NCBI RefSeq assembly: GCF_029867415.1
Contig: NW_026705728.1
Span: 62,001-126,000, forward strand
DNA: 64,000 nucleotides
Source: Vicia villosa
Lineage: Eukaryota > Streptophyta > Magnoliopsida > Fabales > Fabaceae
Direction: 5' to 3'
Part shown: in pieces, positions 61,553 to 64,000 of the stretch
How the letters are laid out: every line of letters begins with the position of its first letter
Position numbering within the stretch: the first letter of the stretch is position 1
Notes under the pieces: generated by a model
What the model saw: only the letters and a program-made list of their open reading frames with translations
What the model was told of the DNA's origin: nothing
Database searches by the model: none
Program-made: the position numbers and the translations under genes

Positions 61553-62330
61553 ACTTTTAGGCTTAGCCAGTCGTAGTCTGTCTTTCGTCTTAGTGTGTTT
61601 TCTTGTTTTTTTGCATCTGCTTAGTTTGCATCTGCTTTTGTACCCTTATCTTCTGATATTTTATCAATGAAAAATTATCTGTTCTTTCTTCACTTTGTGT
61701 GTTTTATTCATCTGAATCTTTATGCTTTTTGATGTTATGACAAAAAGGGGGAGAAATATAATAATTGAATTGGTTTATAATATCAGTTGCTGGGATTAAG
61801 TCTCAATATTTCCTAACATTATTTGCAAGTTTTCTGTCTTTGATAGTTTTTGCTGGAATGTGACATTCTGGAAAAGCTCAAAGTGAGAAGCAAATACATG
61901 GGAAAAGCAATTCTAAAGCTCATGAAGATTTGAAGCAAGCTGAGTGCTCTAAAGTTTCAAATCCAGAAGCGAGAAATGCTGAGATCAAAAGTAAGAAGAA
62001 TGCTCTGATAAAATCAAGTATGCTCTGATTCAATTGATTACAAAGAGAAATTCAAGCTCTGCAGCTGTCCAATGGAAGCTCTGAAGAGAAGCTCTGAATA
62101 TTCTGAAGTTCTACTCTTCGTGAAATTCTCAATTGAAATGGAAAAATACTCAGGGAAGTCTTTTATTTATAAATTCTTCTAGTATTCATTTCAGGGGGAG
62201 ATTGTTAATCTCAGGGGGAGACATATTCACACACTCTGATTATATGATTTTGCTATATCTGTGTAATTGTCTTTGATCATCTGATATTCTGGATACAAAT
62301 TCATATCAATTATATATGTTTTTGTCATCA

Positions 62331-62345
62331 TCAAAAAGGGGGAGA
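62331..62345 (+). other. Polypurine tract of element X
   Basis: CAAAAAGGGGGAGAT directly precedes the 3' LTR. A similar AAAAAGGGGGAGAAA occurs at about 61744. Confidence 0.85.
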
Positions 62346-62346
62346 T

Positions 62347-63415
62347 TGTTAGAACAAGATTTGTTCTGATCAATATTCTGTGTTTTGATGATAACATTAT
62401 ATATGAATTTTTTATAAGATAATGTGGTACTCTAATCCTTTGCATTTTCCATTTCAGGAAATATATAAAGAGTATGCACAAATCAATGCTCAGAAGCAAC
62501 TAACTCTGGAAGTTCTGGATGGCTTCATCAGAACATGCTCTAGCAAGACATCAGAAGATGATCAAGCAGAATCAGAACATGAATTGAAAGCATCAGAAGA
62601 ACGAAGTCAGAAGCAGAAGCACTAAAGTTCTGAATGGTATCACGCTCAAGCTCTTCTAAGTCAGAAGACAAGAAGATGCTCTGCACCAAGCTATTGATTC
62701 TGATATTCAAACGTTGTTATCTACAAAATCTGAGTCCAGAAGAAAGTACAAGATGAAAGGATGAAACGTCTAATCTCTGACTGACAAAAAGGAACGCTTG
62801 AAGCTACAAAAGGCAAAGTCAATAAAAGCAGGAAAAGCAAGGCTCGAGGTAGTAGACAAAAGTGTGAAACATTAAATGCAGAGTTGTACTATTCACGCAA
62901 AGCATTAAATGCTCCCAATGGTTATTTCCTCTCAATGCCTATAAATAGAAGTTCTGATCAGAAGCAAAGTAGAACACTTGTGCAAAATACTGAAATGCTG
63001 TCAAAATAGATCTCACAAACTTCATCTTCAACCTCACAAACTCTTGTAATATTTAGTGAGTGTTAAGCTTAGAACTTAAGAGAAATATCATAGTTGTGAT
63101 TACATCTTTATTAGAAGCAATCTAAACTCTTGTAAACATTATTTTACATTGTTTGTAAAAGGTTCATAGAGTGATCAAGTTGTGATCTATATACTCTAGA
63201 ACACTTAGAAGTATTCTAAGTGGATAACCATTGTAATCAGTTGGATTAGTGGATTAAATCCTCAGTTGAGGTAAATCACTCTAAGGGGGTGGACTAGAGT
63301 AGTTTCGTTAACAATGAACCAAGATAAAAATAAGTGTGTTCATTGTTTTTATCTTACAAGTTTTTGAAGTCACGCTTATTCAATCCCCCCTTTCTAAGTG
63401 TTTTTCTATCCTTCA
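62347..63415 (+). repeat. 3' LTR of X, also 5' LTR of the following tandem copy
   Basis: It starts TGTTAGAACAAG and ends CTATCCTTCA. TATAAATAG at 62940-62948 is the probable TATA box. It is preceded by a PPT and followed by a PBS, so it serves both roles. Confidence 0.92.
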
Positions 63416-63417
63416 AT

Positions 63418-63508
63418 TGGTATCAGAGCATCAGTTCTAGATTCAAGCACTTAACCGTGTTAGATAAAAGATTTAGGGAGAAAAACACAAAGTCAATATG
63501 GTTGAAAC
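63418..63508 (+). other. Second PBS and gag start after the 3' LTR of X
   Basis: TGGTATCAGAGC at 63418-63429, then the leader and ATGGTTGAAAC at 63498-63508, match 39488-39578 closely. This is the beginning of a second internal region. It is cut after 11 nt of gag by LTR Z. Confidence 0.9.
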
Positions 63509-64000
63509 TGTTAGAACAAGATTTGTTCTGATCAATATTCTTAGTTTTGATGATAACAAGGATATGAATTTTGTGTGAGATAATGTGGTACTCTAATCCA
63601 TTGCAATTTCCCTTTCAGGAAATATATAAAGAGTATGCACAAATCAGCGCTCAGAAGCTTTAGCTCAGAAGGTTCAGCATGCAACATCAGAACATGGTCT
63701 GGCAAGACATCAGAAGATGGTCAAGGAAGAATCAGAACATGGGTCTATGGAAGCATCAGAAGAACTTGAGATCAGAAGCAGAAGCACTGAAGTTCTCATG
63801 GTATCACGCTCAGAAGCACTTCAAGGTCAGAAGACAAGAAGATGCGATGCACCAAGCTGTTTGACTTTGATGATATTCACCTGTTGTATACATAAACATC
63901 AGATCAGAAGAAAGTACAGGTGGCAGGCTACGCTAACTGACAAAAGGAACGTTGGAAGCTATTAAAGGCAACGCCAGTAGACACAGCGTGAACAAGGCTC
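63509..64000 (+). mobile_element. SIRE-type element Z, start of 5' LTR (truncated by window end)
   Basis: It starts TGTTAGAACAAGATTTG and continues with LTR text most like the LTRs of Y (CTGGCAAGACATCAGAAGATGG, reverse strand of Y). If it is a normal insertion, the TSD should be GAAAC (63504-63508), repeated beyond the window. Confidence 0.88.

Larger units (their letters stand above)
38416..63415 (+). mobile_element. SIRE/Maximus-type Ty1-copia retrotransposon X, with two nested insertions
   Basis: The 5' LTR is 38416-39485 and the 3' LTR 62347-63415. The PBS complementary to initiator-Met tRNA is at 39488, and the PPT AAAAAGGGGGAGA is at about 62333. Internal order: gag, protease, integrase, RT, RNase H, envelope-position ORF. 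Two later insertions interrupt it: a solo Ogre LTR (41061-45709, TSD CATAC) and the opposite-strand element Y (48143-57312, TSD ATATC). Without them X would be about 11.2 kb, a normal size for this group. Its coding region contains many stops, so it is inactive. The 3' LTR is followed by another PBS and gag start. Confidence 0.9.

Noticed and set aside
38416..64000. Two independent full copia elements side by side instead of a nest
   Set aside because: The TSD ATATC and the restored YVDDIIFG frame show that Y lies inside X.

Overview
The window looks like nuclear DNA of a legume with a large, repeat-rich genome. An inverted-repeat-lacking-clade legume of tribe Fabeae (Pisum, Vicia, Lathyrus, Lens) is my best guess. 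The basis is inference: Ogre-type LTRs (start TGT(C/T)ATACCCCAAAATTTG, PBS TGGCGACTC) and SIRE/Maximus-type Ty1-copia elements dominate, introns have plant-like GT..AG borders, and the intergenic DNA is AT-rich with long (TA)n tracts. I found only one host gene, a two-exon major-latex-protein/Bet v 1-type gene at 5790-6506. I found no rRNA, tRNA or CRISPR.

Layout. 1-1622: 3' part of a dead LINE. 1623-5789: AT-rich repeats, including two copies of one repeat family, several (TA)n tracts and a 1.6-kb long-TIR transposon (2101-3700) sitting inside a (TA)n tract. 5790-6506: the MLP-like gene with a small MITE in its intron. 6940-7655: a hAT element with a perfect 8-bp target-site duplication (TSD). 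7704-16267: a full-length CACTA (En/Spm) transposon with 3-bp TSD, subterminal repeats and two multi-exon genes on the minus strand (a TNPD-type transposase and a Transposase_24/TNPA-like protein). 16268-20377: mostly anonymous AT-rich DNA, with a degenerate 33-nt tandem repeat, a GC-rich island and a LINE 3' tail. 20383-27840: a Ty3-gypsy (Tat-type) element with both LTRs and a 5-bp TSD; it keeps gag, has lost pol, and carries a spliced antisense ORF with its own apparent promoter.

27841-38415 is a graveyard. A MULE-type MITE sits inside a LINE, the LINE sits inside the gag of a minus-strand Ogre element, and a 3.7-kb solo Ogre LTR also sits inside that gag. A fragment of an unrelated gypsy-like LTR follows.

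38416-63415 is one SIRE/Maximus-type copia element (called X, plus strand). It is interrupted by a 4.65-kb solo Ogre LTR (41061-45709) and by a second complete SIRE-type element in the opposite orientation (called Y, 48143-57312). Both insertions have perfect 5-bp TSDs, and removing them restores the gag-pol reading path of X. X carries a long envelope-position ORF. Y lacks it, has a different short ORF there, and has lost the catalytic glutamate segment of integrase. After the 3' LTR of X a second PBS and gag start follow, so elements are arranged in tandem, and a third SIRE LTR (Z, 63509 to the window end) is inserted 11 nt into that second gag.

The most unusual items are: a possible minimal transcription unit (TATA box, first-AUG 55-codon ORF with two hydrophobic segments, AATAAA) inside the Ogre solo LTR at 41602-42146; the antisense gene with TATA/G-box and 5'-UTR intron in the pol-less gypsy element; the nearly intact CACTA; and the tandem SIRE arrangement. 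All boundaries were read by eye; family names rest on motif recognition, not searches.
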